Shown piece after piece: positions 19,190-30,045 of a stretch of 64,000 bases of DNA (positions are counted from its first letter, which is position 1; each line of letters begins with the position of its first letter). A program made the position numbers and the translations under genes. Below the pieces are notes generated by a model. The model ran no database searches, was not told the DNA's origin, and saw only the letters and a program-made list of their open reading frames with translations. The DNA is from Adiantum capillus-veneris (Eukaryota > Streptophyta > Polypodiopsida > Polypodiales > Pteridaceae): positions 40,035,098 to 40,099,097 of the forward strand of contig CM043962.1 in assembly GCA_014529385.2 (NCBI GenBank), in the 5' to 3' direction.

Positions 19190-19330
19190 GAAGAGAATGG
19201 GATATAGGAGGGCCTCTTTATTTGGCACTTGAAGGTAATAAAACCTTAATCGAGCTCTGAACAAAGGCTAGAATGGTGGGGTAGACAACTTATACATGCC
19301 TATATAAAAATACTTTTGTTTTTTCTTGAA
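19190..19330 (+). repeat. Promoter-like block, first copy (second at 21555-21695)
   Basis: GAAGAGAATGGG, GGGCCTCTTTATTT, ACTTAATC, AATGGTGGGGT and a TATATAAAA box occur in the same order here and at 21555-21695, about 2.36 kb apart. The order and the TATA box suggest the two LTRs of a decayed element, but no PBS, PPT or target duplication is visible, so this is a tentative pairing. Confidence 0.45.
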
Positions 19331-19344
19331 GAGTATATGCAAAT

Positions 19345-19525
19345 TTTACTAGATTTGGTTGGATTTACTCTCCTCCCAAAAGCACTTTTTCAATTTTCAA
19401 ATATTAAAAGTTTTCCTCTCTTATTCCTTCTCTTGGTTGGATTTTACTAGATTTGGTTGAATTTACTCTCCCCCAAAAGTACTTTTTCAATTTTCAAATA
19501 TTAAAATTTTCCTCTCTTTTTCTTC
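19345..19525 (+). repeat. Tandem duplication of about 95 bp
   Basis: TTTACTAGATTTGGTTG..TTTACTCTCC followed by TTTTTCAATTTTCAAATATTAAAA occurs twice in tandem with about 95% identity by eye. It is non-coding. Confidence 0.85.
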
Positions 19526-19714
19526 TCTCTTTTATTCTTTCTCCCTCTCCAAAAGTTTTCCAAGCTCTCTTTTCCTCCCATCAACTGCTTCTAAAAAGTG
19601 CAGATCCACACTCTTTAATCTCAATCTCTCTCTCTAGAATAGCCCTTCATCTCCGTTTCCTCTCCTTTATCATGTTGGGGAACTTTTTGTAAAGTAGCCT
19701 ACCACCTATCATAT

Positions 19715-19975
19715 TAGCTCTGTAACATCTCCTTCTAGATATGAAACCTTTTCCTCCATAGCTACAACATTTGCTCTTAGATTTGTTATCTCTTTCTCCA
19801 CAGCTACAACCTCTTCTTCTAGATCTAAAGCCTCTTTCTTCATAGCTACAACCTCTCCTTCTAGATCTACAACCTCTTTCCCCATAGCTCCAACATCTCC
19901 TTCTATTTAGCTACAACCTCTCCTTCTAGACCTGCAACCTCTTTCTCCATAGCTCCAAAATCTCCTTCCTTGAAC
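19715..19975. repeat. Tandem repeat of about 48 bp, five or six units
   Basis: The unit reads CTCCTTCTAGAT..ACAACCTCTTTC..CATAGCT with variation. On the minus strand one frame would give a heptad-like repeat (VVDLEGEVVAMKKE), so it may derive from a coiled-coil coding repeat. There is no start or full ORF now. Confidence 0.7.
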
Positions 19976-20128
19976 AAGGTTCTCTGCCCCACTTTTGATC
20001 TCTTCTCAAGCTTGCATCTCTGTTTTGGGTCCTGTAACCTCTTTCTTGATATGCAACATGAACTTCCCTACTCTAGCATGAACTTCGAGATCTCTTTCCA
20101 TAGTTTGCTGCAACATCTCCTTCCTTAC

Positions 20129-20248
<120 letters not shown>

Positions 20249-20249
20249 G

Positions 20250-21554
20250 TGCACTATGCAAGTAATATCTACCAGGAGTGTATATAGCTATCAAAGGATT
20301 ACAATGGACTAGAGATCTACTTTACATGGTACCGATGCAGTGGAATGCAAGGGGTGTATGTAAGGCTTATCAAGGGTCACACATTTTCAATGTTGGAAAA
20401 GGGTCCTTGGCTAAGTGTCAATTCTTGCAAAGTGTATGTGGTTAGTCTATTTTTTGCATGCAGGACTTAATGAAGCATTTCTTTTCTTGAAATTAGAAGG
20501 ATTCTTTATTAATCATCTCTTCTTTTAGCAAATTCTATATATTCAACAATATTGGAAATTGGTACTAGTAGCCCCAAAGAAGTCATTTGTAAACTGCTAA
20601 GGAAAGTTCACTTCAATGCATTTCATCAATGTAGGCCACAAGTATGGATTGGCCTAAATTGAACAATGTTCAAATACTTTCTCTTAAAAGAGGTAAAGGG
20701 CTGAATGGTCTATATTGCAATTTAGCTATGGATTTTAGAAGATCACATTGTATGTAATTTTTAATACTGTACATATTTGTGTTCATGTTTGGTTTGCAAA
20801 AGGTGTTAATTGCAAAACTAACATGGAATTTCATGGGGGCATTATGTCTGTAATATTTGAATGCTCAAGCCCTAGGGAGATATAATCAATCACTTGGTGG
20901 ATATTACAGACCAAGAACCAACTAAACCAATATGAACATTAAAATGTGAAACCAAATCTCAACAATTAAGAATTAGTTGTAGGTGTCTGCTGAAGTTAAA
21001 ACAACAAAGAAAAGTGTCACAAATGAAAGGCAAGACGAACGGGCCAAAAAGGTGGAGCAATAAAATAAGAGGAATCCCTCATCGTGGTGGTGAGAGAGAG
21101 ACATGAGAGCCTATATCTATTTTGCATGTATGGAACACTTATGCAAAAAAATTTATATCCTAAGCTAGTGCGCTCATGTACTTGATTAATGCAATGTTGT
21201 CTTTACCATCTTATATTGTTCCTCTCTTTACTTGATCTACTCTTTCTCATTGTCTTGAAGTACTTATGTTTCCATTCAATTAGTGGTTAATTGTGTGCAA
21301 TTGTCTTGAAATACTAAAGTTTCTCCCCTTTTCTAGGCCCCACAAAAATTCGTGTCAAGGCTCATGCCAGCCACAAACTCTTGTAGTTAACATGTTCTTG
21401 TACATAACTGGATGTCAACAATGGCTAGTGAAAGTTGGTCACAAGGCACCATAAAACAAAAAAAGCTCATTATTGGTATTTCTAAATAAACAACATTTGA
21501 ATCTTAAATGTGGACATGACACATGTGGTTGCTAATGGTACAATCAACCATTAT
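20250..21554. other. AT-rich DNA without a recognised gene
   Basis: Nothing is supported here: no ORF over about 60 codons outside the microsatellite and no motif. It may be the interior of the decayed element suggested by the two promoter-like blocks on either side. Confidence 0.4.
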
Positions 21555-21695
21555 AGGCATTAGGAAGAGAATGGGGTGTTTGAGGGCCTCTTTATTTAGG
21601 AGTTTAAGGAAGTACTTAAAACTTAATCAATTGTTGACAAATGGTGGGGTGTGTTAGGACTTGTCTTAGGACATATATATAAAAGTTTCTTGGGC
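21555..21695 (+). repeat. Promoter-like block, second copy
   Basis: Matches 19190-19330 in word order (GAAGAGAATGGGG, GGGCCTCTTTATTT, AAACTTAATC, AATGGTGGGGT, TATATATAAAAG). It may be the second LTR of a decayed element. Confidence 0.45.
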
Positions 21696-21829
21696 CAAGT
21701 TAATGGTGGCATTTACAATATATGCATAAAAGTGCCTTGGATTAGGTTAGTGGATTGTGCCACTAAAGTAACTTATGACACTCCATTTAAAACAATACCA
21801 CTACTAAAACTCCTTCACAAAAGTGCATC

Positions 21830-23757
21830 ACCCTAATGGTTTGAATCCATTGGTCAAGTTTGACATCATTCTAGCCACGGAAAAAAAATGCGAATTTTTG
21901 CTGCAAAGTATTTCTAGAGTTGCCAAAATGAAATTGAAAGCTAGGGGACCTACCCATCCAAAAAGCTATATGCGCGCTTCCCTGCTACTCTTTCCAAGAC
22001 ATGGGCAGTAATAGCCAGAGGATGATTGTCATGGATGGTAGCTGCATTCAATTTTTTGAGATTGAAGTGAGTTGTAGGGATTTGATGTGCTTGAACTTGA
22101 TGATATATCATGAATTTGTGAAGAGGTTTCTTATGTGGATACTATGTCAAAACTTGAAGCTATCGGTCAATTTAGGTTGCAAAGTGGAATTGAAATTGTG
22201 AAATTGCATTTGATATACATGTATGACATTCTTACATAGGTAAAAGAAGGCTTGGAAGATGCAGTTGAAGTTCAAGTAGATACAAAGTACAAGACTGTTG
22301 AAAATAAGGTGAGACCAAAGGGCTACACCTTTGCCTGGAGGAAGTGACATAAAGACAGCTTGTTATCAACCTATGCTAAGGGATCCAAAGAGCATTGGGC
22401 ACAAATTCACGAAAGGTGCATTGAAGGAATTAAAGATTGGAGAGGATGATTTTCTTACCAAAGAAGACATCAAATTCTCTCAGATGCTTGCAGGTCAGTT
22501 GGGACTGGATGTGTAGACACGAATTTTATTTAACCTATGGTTATTATTAATATTCCTCATAGGCCTTGGAGTTTACGTCCTATTTTTGTTTCTAAAGCAT
22601 ATTTATCAAAACTTATTGATTTTCACAATGAGAAGATATGTAGAGGTATTTTGGAGCCTTCATGTGCACCATATTTTAATCAGTGGTTTACTATTCCAAA
22701 GAAGAACAGTGCTTTAGTATACAAAACTTGAAATTGATAAATGAGGTAAAAATTTGAAATGTAGGTACAAGTCTAGTTGTGGATGAATATGTTGAAGCCT
22801 TTGCAGGAAGGGCTATCTATTCTATGGGTGATCTTTACTTAGGTTATGATCAATTTTAGCTCACTTTGGAGATCAAGGAGCTCACTACTATGCATACATC
22901 TCTTGGTTTGTTAAGGATGTGCACTCTATCACAAGGTGCAACTAATTCTATTGCTTGTACGATGAATAGTATGAGGAAGGTGTTGAGAGAATTTATTCCT
23001 CATATTACTATGCGTTCCATTAATGATTTTCCCATTAAAGTCTATGAAGAAGGTTCAAAATATGATGTAAAAGATCAAAGGGGATTCCAAATGTTTGTTT
23101 CTCAACACATTGTTGATTGTGATGCAATTTTGTCCAAGCTTGAGTGAATGTTGAATCTATTCATAGAAGATGAAAGAGACATGCACTTTATTTATTGATG
23201 TTTGCGTCGGTTTTTAGGTGCATGTGTGCTCTATCTTATTTGGTTGACTCACTTTGCTCATGTTGTAGAAGTACTTTACTGGTTCTTATGAAAGGAGAAA
23301 AGGTTTATTTGGAAAGAAGTACATACGAAGGATAACAAAAAGTTTAAAAAGATGCTTCTTGAGGCTCCTACCTTGAGAAAGTTTGACTACAAATGCGGTA
23401 GGCCAGTGACCTTTGCAATTGATACTAGTCCTACAAAAATTGGATGGGCTTTAGGCCAATATGAAGAAGAAGGTTACAAGTATGTAGCTTGATTTAGAGC
23501 TATAGTAATTAATGCTTGCCAGCATGATTACCCACAGGTTAAAAGAGAATTGTGGGGTGTTGTTACTACCATGAGGTCTGATTTGGAGCTTTGAGTTTGG
23601 AAGGGACGGATTGCTTGCCATTGATTAGAATGATAGAAAACTACTCTACTCTGGGCATTGTGATGCTATGTTTGATAAATTTTATCAAGTCCCTTAACCT
23701 TGAGTTTTGTCATATATTGCAGGTAGAGATAACCTTGTCACTGATATGTTGTCAAGA
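21830..23757 (+). pseudogene. Older gypsy element: protease to RNase H (5' portion)
   Basis: This is a decayed pol of a second gypsy family. LRDPKSIGHKF..ALKELKIGEDDFL (22370-22450) is shared with 58800-58880. RT starts at about 22550 (RPWSLRPIFVSKAYLSKLIDFHNEK, then ILEPSCAPYFNQWFTIPKKN). It continues as MGDLYLGYDQF, LRMCTLSQGATNSIACTMN and FIPHITMRSINDFPIK, then an RNase H portion with FAIDTSPTKIGWAL (23410-23455) and VKRELWGV. Stops are frequent. It ends abruptly at the GCTAG target site of the younger gypsy element and resumes at 42019. Confidence 0.85.
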
Positions 23758-23762
23758 GCTAG

Positions 23763-24097
23763 TGCTACCACCAAGCAACCACCACCACCAAGCGACCACA
23801 TTTAATGTAGCCATGGGCTGGGTTTGTCAGACCCGCTAGTAGTGTATTATGTTATTGGCCGGGCTTGTCAATCAGGTAGAATGGTTAAGAGTGATCGCCA
23901 ATGAGAGGCGCACTCTAAAACTGGAACCTATAATGTTTGGGTAAGATTGGCTAAGTGTGGGCGCCCAAATGTGAACGGACAAGCCCATATAAAAGTCAAT
24001 CTAAACCTAAAATACCTCATTCTCTCATTTGTGCAATGCAAGAAGAGTGCTCTTGCTCCATCTCCTTCTCTGTCTCCTTTGTGTACTAGTGTGCGTG

Positions 24098-24155
<58 letters not shown>
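23763..24155 (+). repeat. 5' LTR, outer part, up to the LINE insertion
   Basis: Begins TGCTACCACCAAGC and matches 41407-41790, including the TATA box at 23988-23994 and the transcribed leader AAGAGTGCTCTTGCTCC. It ends in the (GA)n tract at 24101-24155, where the LINE is inserted; the rest of the LTR resumes at 28786. Confidence 0.9.
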
Positions 24156-24160
<5 letters not shown>

Positions 24161-24196
24161 TAGATTTTATTATCGTCCTCGGAGGTCAAATATGAC

Positions 24197-27100
24197 CTAT
24201 GGGACCAAAGTTACATGTGATGTAGTATGTGTATGGCTGATGAGTGACTCTCGATGCTCCAAAATTGTAGTGATGAGAGTCACAATGGAGAGCCCACACT
24301 TTGGCTGGGAGAGGAAAGTGTGTAGGTCTAAGTTGTGGCTGAAAATGTGAGAGAAGCAAGTTCGGATGTGATCAAAAGCTGAGCACTCTAGTAGTGTGTG
24401 GTACTCAGACTCTCGAACTTGTAGTGAGCATAATGTGCACAATCGATTTGACTCTTCTCCATTGCCCCAACGCCCTATCTCGCATCGAAGGAAATGGGAG
24501 CTAAGCCGAATTGATGCGATAGTGCGTATCGCGGACAAGGGAATAGGCTCAAGCATGTAAGTGTGAGTACGGTTTCCTCTCTCAGCGAAGAACATGGTTT
24601 TGTAGTTGGGGGCAATATAGGTGGTGTAATGTATGAAGCGTGACCCACCGGATTTCTCCCAAGCCGTAATACATTGGCGTTGTAGAAAAGCTTCATTCAC
24701 TTGAGAGTCAATTGAAGCATCATGTAGCAAGTGTAATGCATCCCATCTCCCAAACCACTTCTTTATGTCTTGCATCCATCTCGTGCTCAAGATCTTGCTT
24801 TTATGCGTCTTTTGAACTTTTTTGCTTGCTTCCCATGCAATTGTAGGAAGTCGATGTGAGGGGTTTTGACGCATCTTTATCATGTACTCCACAACCCTTT
24901 CCATGCCCATAACCTCAATTGGAAGAGATCCCGACTCAAGAAGTAGGAGCATATATGGTGTTTGTGTCTTAACTTGGAGAAAGTTTGTAAGAAAACGCTT
25001 TTGGACATTCTCAAACTCTTTCCAAGTAGACTTTGAGATGCTCCCGCCCCACACTTCAACTCCATAAAGAAGAACCGGTGTCACCAATGCATCAAAAAGA
25101 TACTTCTTGAGAACCCAAAAGATACTTCTTGAGAACCCAACACTTGATGTTTCCCGCATTACACATGTTCTCAAATGCATAATATGCTCTCTTTCCCGCT
25201 TCCAAACGACGCATAGCACATTCATGCCACTTGTGATTGGATGGAACCTCAAGGCCAAGGTACTTAAAGCTCTCAACAACTTCAAGTGTCTCGTTGTTGT
25301 ACACAATGCATGGCTTCTCCTTATGGTTGGTTTTCAGAAGCATAACCTTTGTTTTGGATTCATTTACAATCAGCCCACTATGCAAGAAAAAGTTCTCAAG
25401 GACAACCATAAGCTTTTGTGCATCTTCTAAAGTCTGTTCTAGAAGCACTACATCATCCGCATACAACAAAAGCATGATTACCGCATTGCAAATAGTGACC
25501 TCTTCAATGCCTTCTTCTTGCATAAAGTCAAGTACCATTTGTTCCAATTGATCGATGCATAGACCAAAGAGAGTTGGTGACAATGGACATCCTTGTTTAA
25601 CCCCAATAGTGCTTACAAAAATTTCTGAAATTTCTCTTCCCATGCGCAATTGGCAAATCACCTTCTCATAGATTCGAGAAACCGCAAGCATAAACTCATT
25701 TGGCACTTGGAGTTCTTCCATCCTTCTCCACAAATTGTTACGTGGAATCATATCAAAGGCTTTCTTAAAGTCCAAAAAACAACAATACAATCGCTTGCCT
25801 TTCAACCGACTTTCCTCCATGAGAACACGAAGAGTGACAAGATGATCAATGGTGCTATGGCATCGATGAAAACCCGCTTGTCCCTTTGCACGCTTGTCAT
25901 TCTCTTCAGCCCAATCACTCAATTTCATCTCCATTATGCACCCAAACAACTTTGCCATAAGAGACCCAATCATTATAGTCCGGTAGTTGCTTACATTCTT
26001 TACATCCCCTCCTTTATGCAAAGGCTTAACCCAATTAGTACTCCAATCATAAGGCATACCATGTTGAAGTACAAGGTTGAACATATCACACATCCACTCA
26101 TGGGTAAAATCTCCTATCCATTTGATCATCTCCGGCTTGATATCTTGAAGATCTCCCGCTTTGCGAGTGGCCAACTTTTCAAGCCCACCGCATACATCCT
26201 CAATAGTAAAAAAAGACGGCATACATGGGAGTGAACCATAAAATGGCATTTTTTCAGTATTTGCTTGCTCATATAATTGCCTACAATGTGTGTACATATC
26301 CACTAGACTCAAGTTACCAAAATTCTCAACCCGCTTGCCTCTCAAGTTTCTCCAAAATCTTCCACATGCATGTGCCTTTTCTTGGACTTGAAATTCTTGT
26401 TGCTTTACTTCCCATCTTCTTCTCTTCTTTTGAATCAATGCCTTGTATGTATGCAAATGACTTTGATAGTTGTCTTTGTCCATAGTTGCATCAAGCTTTA
26501 TCAAGGACTTTCGAGCATCTTGACATTCTTTATCAAACCAGCTTTTGCGTGATCTATCTTTGTTGATACCATGGAGATGCTTTATGGCAAAGCATTCTTC
26601 CGCACAAGAACAAATAGCTTTCTTGAAAGCTTCCCATTTAGTTTCCAATGGTGCATCACATTGAAGCTTTGTCATCCATAATTTTTGCTCAACCATTTCA
26701 ATGTACATTGGTGCCCGTTTGAAATCCATACATAGTGATAACTTCTCTTTCCTTTGGCTGAGATTATCATGCTTAATTGCTTCTCCACATGAAAGGTCAA
26801 TACATAAGGTGCGATGGTCGGATTCCGGGGTCCATTGACCAAACATAAAACTCTTTATGCGATACATGATGGCTTCAGAGAGTAGCATATAGTCAATCAC
26901 ACTATCTCCATTATGTCTCCTACATGTAAATCCATTGGTTCCACTCCACAAAGATACACCATTGACAATGAGCATACCCGTGCTATTACACATGTGTAAA
27001 AGTAACTTTCCATAGTAATCCGGCTCTTTCTCATCCATTGAAGTACGATCATACAAGTGAACTTCCTCCAACTCCCTTGAAATGTATGGCATATCAAATT

Positions 27101-27580
27101 GTTGAGTATCATGTTGCAATGTTTTTGTGCGAGCATTCATATCCCCAAATACAATAACATCACCTTCACCTTTGAAATAAGCAATGTCCTCTTCCAAATC
27201 AAAAAATGGTTGATCTCTATCCATGCAAGCATAAAAGGGAGAATCATGATGAGGAATGTAGCAACCGGCTACAAAAATGGGTGCTCTTTTTGGTGTCATA
27301 ATTTTCAGCCATACATAACATTTGTACTTGTCATCTTTCACAATTGATACAAAATCTTCCAATCCTTTCTTAACCATACATGCTAACCCTCCTTGTCCTC
27401 TTCGTTGCTTGAGATTCTTTGACCACATCAATGAATGTATATTGTAATCCTCCAAGCCGTTAATCCTTTGTGTATCATGCTCCCAAGTTTCAACAAGAAG
27501 TACGACATCGGCTTGGCTTGTTAGTTCATCAATGCCAACCCCTGCATTGGGTATCCATTACAATTCCAAAAGCATATTTT
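24197..27580 (-). pseudogene. LINE ORF2: endonuclease and reverse transcriptase (two frame lesions)
   Basis: The protein that nicks the target and copies the LINE RNA onto it. The apurinic-type endonuclease starts near 27580 with LKICFWNCNG; one base is missing soon after (at about 27560), then GIDELTSQADVVLLVETWEH continues and FGDMN follows. RT motifs are NYRTIMIGSL, FLDFKKAFDMIP, GVKQGCPLSP and the catalytic LLYADDVVLL. A perfect 22-bp tandem duplication at about 25097-25141 shifts the frame after KCWVLKKYL; on the far side the frame resumes with FDALVTPVLLYGVEVWG. The C-terminus has CTLCSLQVRESEYHTLLEC, a CCHC-type motif common at the end of LINE ORF2. The frame ends at 24197. Otherwise it is open for over 1,100 codons. 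Confidence 0.92.
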
Positions 27581-27613
27581 CAGTTGTAACTCGGTCTCAT
27601 AGGTCACGCATCC

Positions 27614-28564
27614 CTATTTGCTTGAGAGACTTGCCTCCTCCTTGGGCACATTTTCTTCATGAGAGATCTCCTTGTTTTTAGTATTCTTTTCCTCATATGC
27701 CTTGCGACGCATATTTTGTTGCTTAATAGTGCGATCTTCACATACAAAACATTTTGTATCCCTCAAATAGATCCAACTATTATCAAGGATAATCTTTCGC
27801 TTGGTCTCATCCGGCATGGTGCATACAATTGGCCGTTCTCCCGAGCGAGGAGCTCCTTGCTTCCCCACTCTATGTGCTCCATAGACCATAACTCCGGACA
27901 TGCCAAAGTGGGTTTTGAAGAAATCTTCAATAACAATGGCAAGAGAAGGAGGTGTCTCTAACTTCTCTTCGGGAATTCCACAAATAACAATGTTCTTGGA
28001 ACGTCGCTCCCGTTCCTTTAACTCCTCCACATCCACATTCTCAACATTCTTTGTTTGAACCATAGCTTGCATGAGTGAGGAATTAGAAACCACATTGCTA
28101 CCACATACATCAGCCCAAGACTTGTTTGTGCATACATTTTTCATGCCGCATACATCCCGGCTCATAGTGTCAAATTTCTCCTCTTTCAATACATGGTCAT
28201 GCTCTACTTTGCTCATTCGCTCCTTCAAAGCATTCAAGTCCACAAGAGAGCATTTACATTCCTTGACTTCCTCTTCAAGTTGTATCAAACGTGTTGTTTG
28301 CATCTCAAGTGTCCTCTTGAGATTCTCATTCTCAACCACAAGTACCCTTAGTGTGCCATTCTCCATTGCAAGTGCTCGTAAGTCTTCGCCTTGTTTGTTT
28401 ACGATCTCTTGCAATGATACCAAGTACGCCATGATCATGGTTTCCGATGTCGTTGGTTGGGTGGTTGTGTTGCTATCTCCACACTTAGGAGATTTTGGAT
28501 CATTTTCCACAATGGTTGTGGACCTTGTTGAAGAAGAAGAACACTTGCGAGTGCCGGAAGACAT
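27614..28564 (-). CDS. LINE ORF1: RNA-binding chaperone-like protein
   Basis: An intact 316-codon frame. Residues 1-50 are Ser/Thr-rich. A coiled coil follows (about 60-140, ENENLKRTLEMQTTRLIQLEEEV), then an RRM-like domain typical of L1 ORF1 proteins (RRSKNIVICGIPEE, AHRVGK, RPIVCTMPDETKRKIIL). The C-terminus is basic and charged. L1-type ORF1 proteins trimerise through the coiled coil and coat element RNA. It is followed closely by ORF2 on the same strand. The start is the first ATG after the leader and the frame shows no lesion, consistent with recent activity. Confidence 0.9.
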   Translation of the reverse strand: MSSGTRKCSSSSTRSTTIVENDPKSPKCGDSNTTTQPTTSETMIMAYLVSLQEIVNKQGEDLRALAMENGTLRVLVVENENLKRTLEMQTTRLIQLEEEVKECKCSLVDLNALKERMSKVEHDHVLKEEKFDTMSRDVCGMKNVCTNKSWADVCGSNVVSNSSLMQAMVQTKNVENVDVEELKERERRSKNIVICGIPEEKLETPPSLAIVIEDFFKTHFGMSGVMVYGAHRVGKQGAPRSGERPIVCTMPDETKRKIILDNSWIYLRDTKCFVCEDRTIKQQNMRRKAYEEKNTKNKEISHEENVPKEEASLSSK

Positions 28565-28783
28565 TGTATGTAAAATAGGAGATGAGAATCAATTTTGTTG
28601 AACCTGTTCACTTCAGAAATGCTGCTACAGAAATGCCTTCCATAACTCTGAAAATTTCTGTCTTTACATCAATGCGTAGAGGACTTCGTGCTCTTCGATT
28701 GAAGCTATAGATCACCCAAATCGGAGTTCGGATGAAGAAGTTATGATCAAAAGAGTGGACTGCTGTCTACTAGGTCAAAAAAC

Positions 28784-28785
<2 letters not shown>

Positions 28786-28835
<50 letters not shown>

Positions 28836-29084
28836 CTCATGTTATAACACATGCGGCACGATGATGGCGAGGTGGTTGAGCGCGGCGCATTGGTGGCTCC
28901 CTCTTCTTCGCGGCGAGGAATCCTCCACGACAGCAAGCGTAGAGCCCACGTAGAGCGGTGAGTGACACACCATTGTCATCTTTGAGCTAACTAGTTTAGG
29001 CTAGTTGTGTGCTTGGAGCTATCTGTGGCTCGCACACAGTGCTAGGCAAGTCCCTTTCTTTGATACGTGCAGTAGGAGCCCATA
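28786..29084 (+). repeat. 5' LTR, inner part, after the LINE insertion
   Basis: Resumes with (GA)n at 28786-28832 and matches 41760-42018: the GGAATCCTCCACGACA block, GGTGAGTGACAC, TAGGCTAGTTG and the end GGAGCCCATA. The two LTRs differ at many sites by eye, so the insertion is not recent. Confidence 0.9.
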
Positions 29085-29088
29085 TTTT

Positions 29089-29106
29089 TGGCGCCCTACC
29101 GGGGAA
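29089..29106 (+). promoter_or_regulatory. Primer-binding site (tRNA-Asp type)
   Basis: TGGCGCCCTACCGGGGAA is close to the complement of the tRNA-Asp 3' end and matches the PBS of element 1 at 14489-14506. It lies 4 bases after the LTR. Confidence 0.85.
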
Positions 29107-30045
29107 TCGCCCTGCACTAAGCTCAAGAGGCACTCTGTGCTTCTTCTGTGAGTGTTTGTGTTAGAAAGGAAGAGGAAGAAGAAGAAGTTATTTTCTGCAA
29201 GTTTTTATTTCCTGCATAATCTCTGTTTTCTACCAACGTCTGCTTGCACATAATCTTCTGCACAATTAGTAGTTAGTGTGTTAGTAGTGAATGAGTGTAT
29301 TCTGCCAATGTCTGCTTTTACATAGTTTTTTATTTGCACAGTTAGTAGTTAGTGTGTTAGCTAGTGAATCAGTAAGCAGTTAGCAGAGTAGGAAGCTTCA
29401 CTGTCTGTAGCAGAGTAGTTAAGCTTAGTTAGCAGAGTAGTTAGGTGTAGAGGAGATATGGTTAGGTTAGTTAGGAGAGTAGGTAAAGGTGTAGTTTTTG
29501 TGTGGTCCAAAAAGGCCACTGACACCGCGCTAGCGATCGCTTTTTAAAAAAATCAAAAATATTTAAGCGTGAGGCGTGAGTGTGTTCTACAAAATTTTTG
29601 GATCGGGATCAGTTTCCCAAGCCCAAGCCCAAGCCCAAGCCCAAGCCCAAGCCTCAGTCTTCAGTCTTATGATATATACTAGACTCACTCTTATATATAT
29701 ACCCTACCCCCACAAGAAGGAATGAGGGAATGTGAGACAAGTTTCTCAAGTCCTCCACCATCCCCTTCACACTCACCCTTTGGACTTACTAATTCTAGTC
29801 CTCTCCCCACCCAGGAAAAGACTAATTTTAGGATTCCGAGGGCTGTACATAACCGAATCAAGGGCTGTAAAGCACGGCATGTCTCTCTGGCCAAGACGCT
29901 TGTTTTGAGCTATCACACATAATATTTTGTGGCTGGGTTAAAAAAAGGGACCAAAAATACAAAAAAATTGGGTTGTAAACACCTAAAAAACTAGGTGAGC
30001 GGCCTTCACGGGCACTCACCAACACCTCAAGAGTGTCAAGGTCAC
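29107..30045 (+). other. Leader between PBS and gag, with a CCCAAG hexamer array
   Basis: No gene. It contains repeats of TTAGTAGTTAGTG and about six CCCAAG hexamers at 29618-29653. The end of the leader holds the stretch ATAATATTTTGTGGC. It is homologous to 13751-14488 on the other strand. Confidence 0.6.

Larger units (their letters stand above)
24156..28785 (-). mobile_element. Non-LTR retrotransposon (LINE), nearly full length, inside the LTR microsatellite
   Basis: A 4.6-kb minus-strand LINE lies between two (GA)n tracts that are one tract in the other LTR copies, so it inserted into the microsatellite. Any target duplication is hidden in the repeat. Its 5' end starts at about 28785 with a 220-nt untranslated leader, followed by intact ORF1 and an ORF2 with endonuclease, RT and a C-terminal zinc motif. 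The 3' end is AT-rich (AATAAAATC then TATC units), with no long poly(A). Two small frame lesions in ORF2 are the only damage seen, so it is the youngest of the three nested layers here. Confidence 0.93.
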
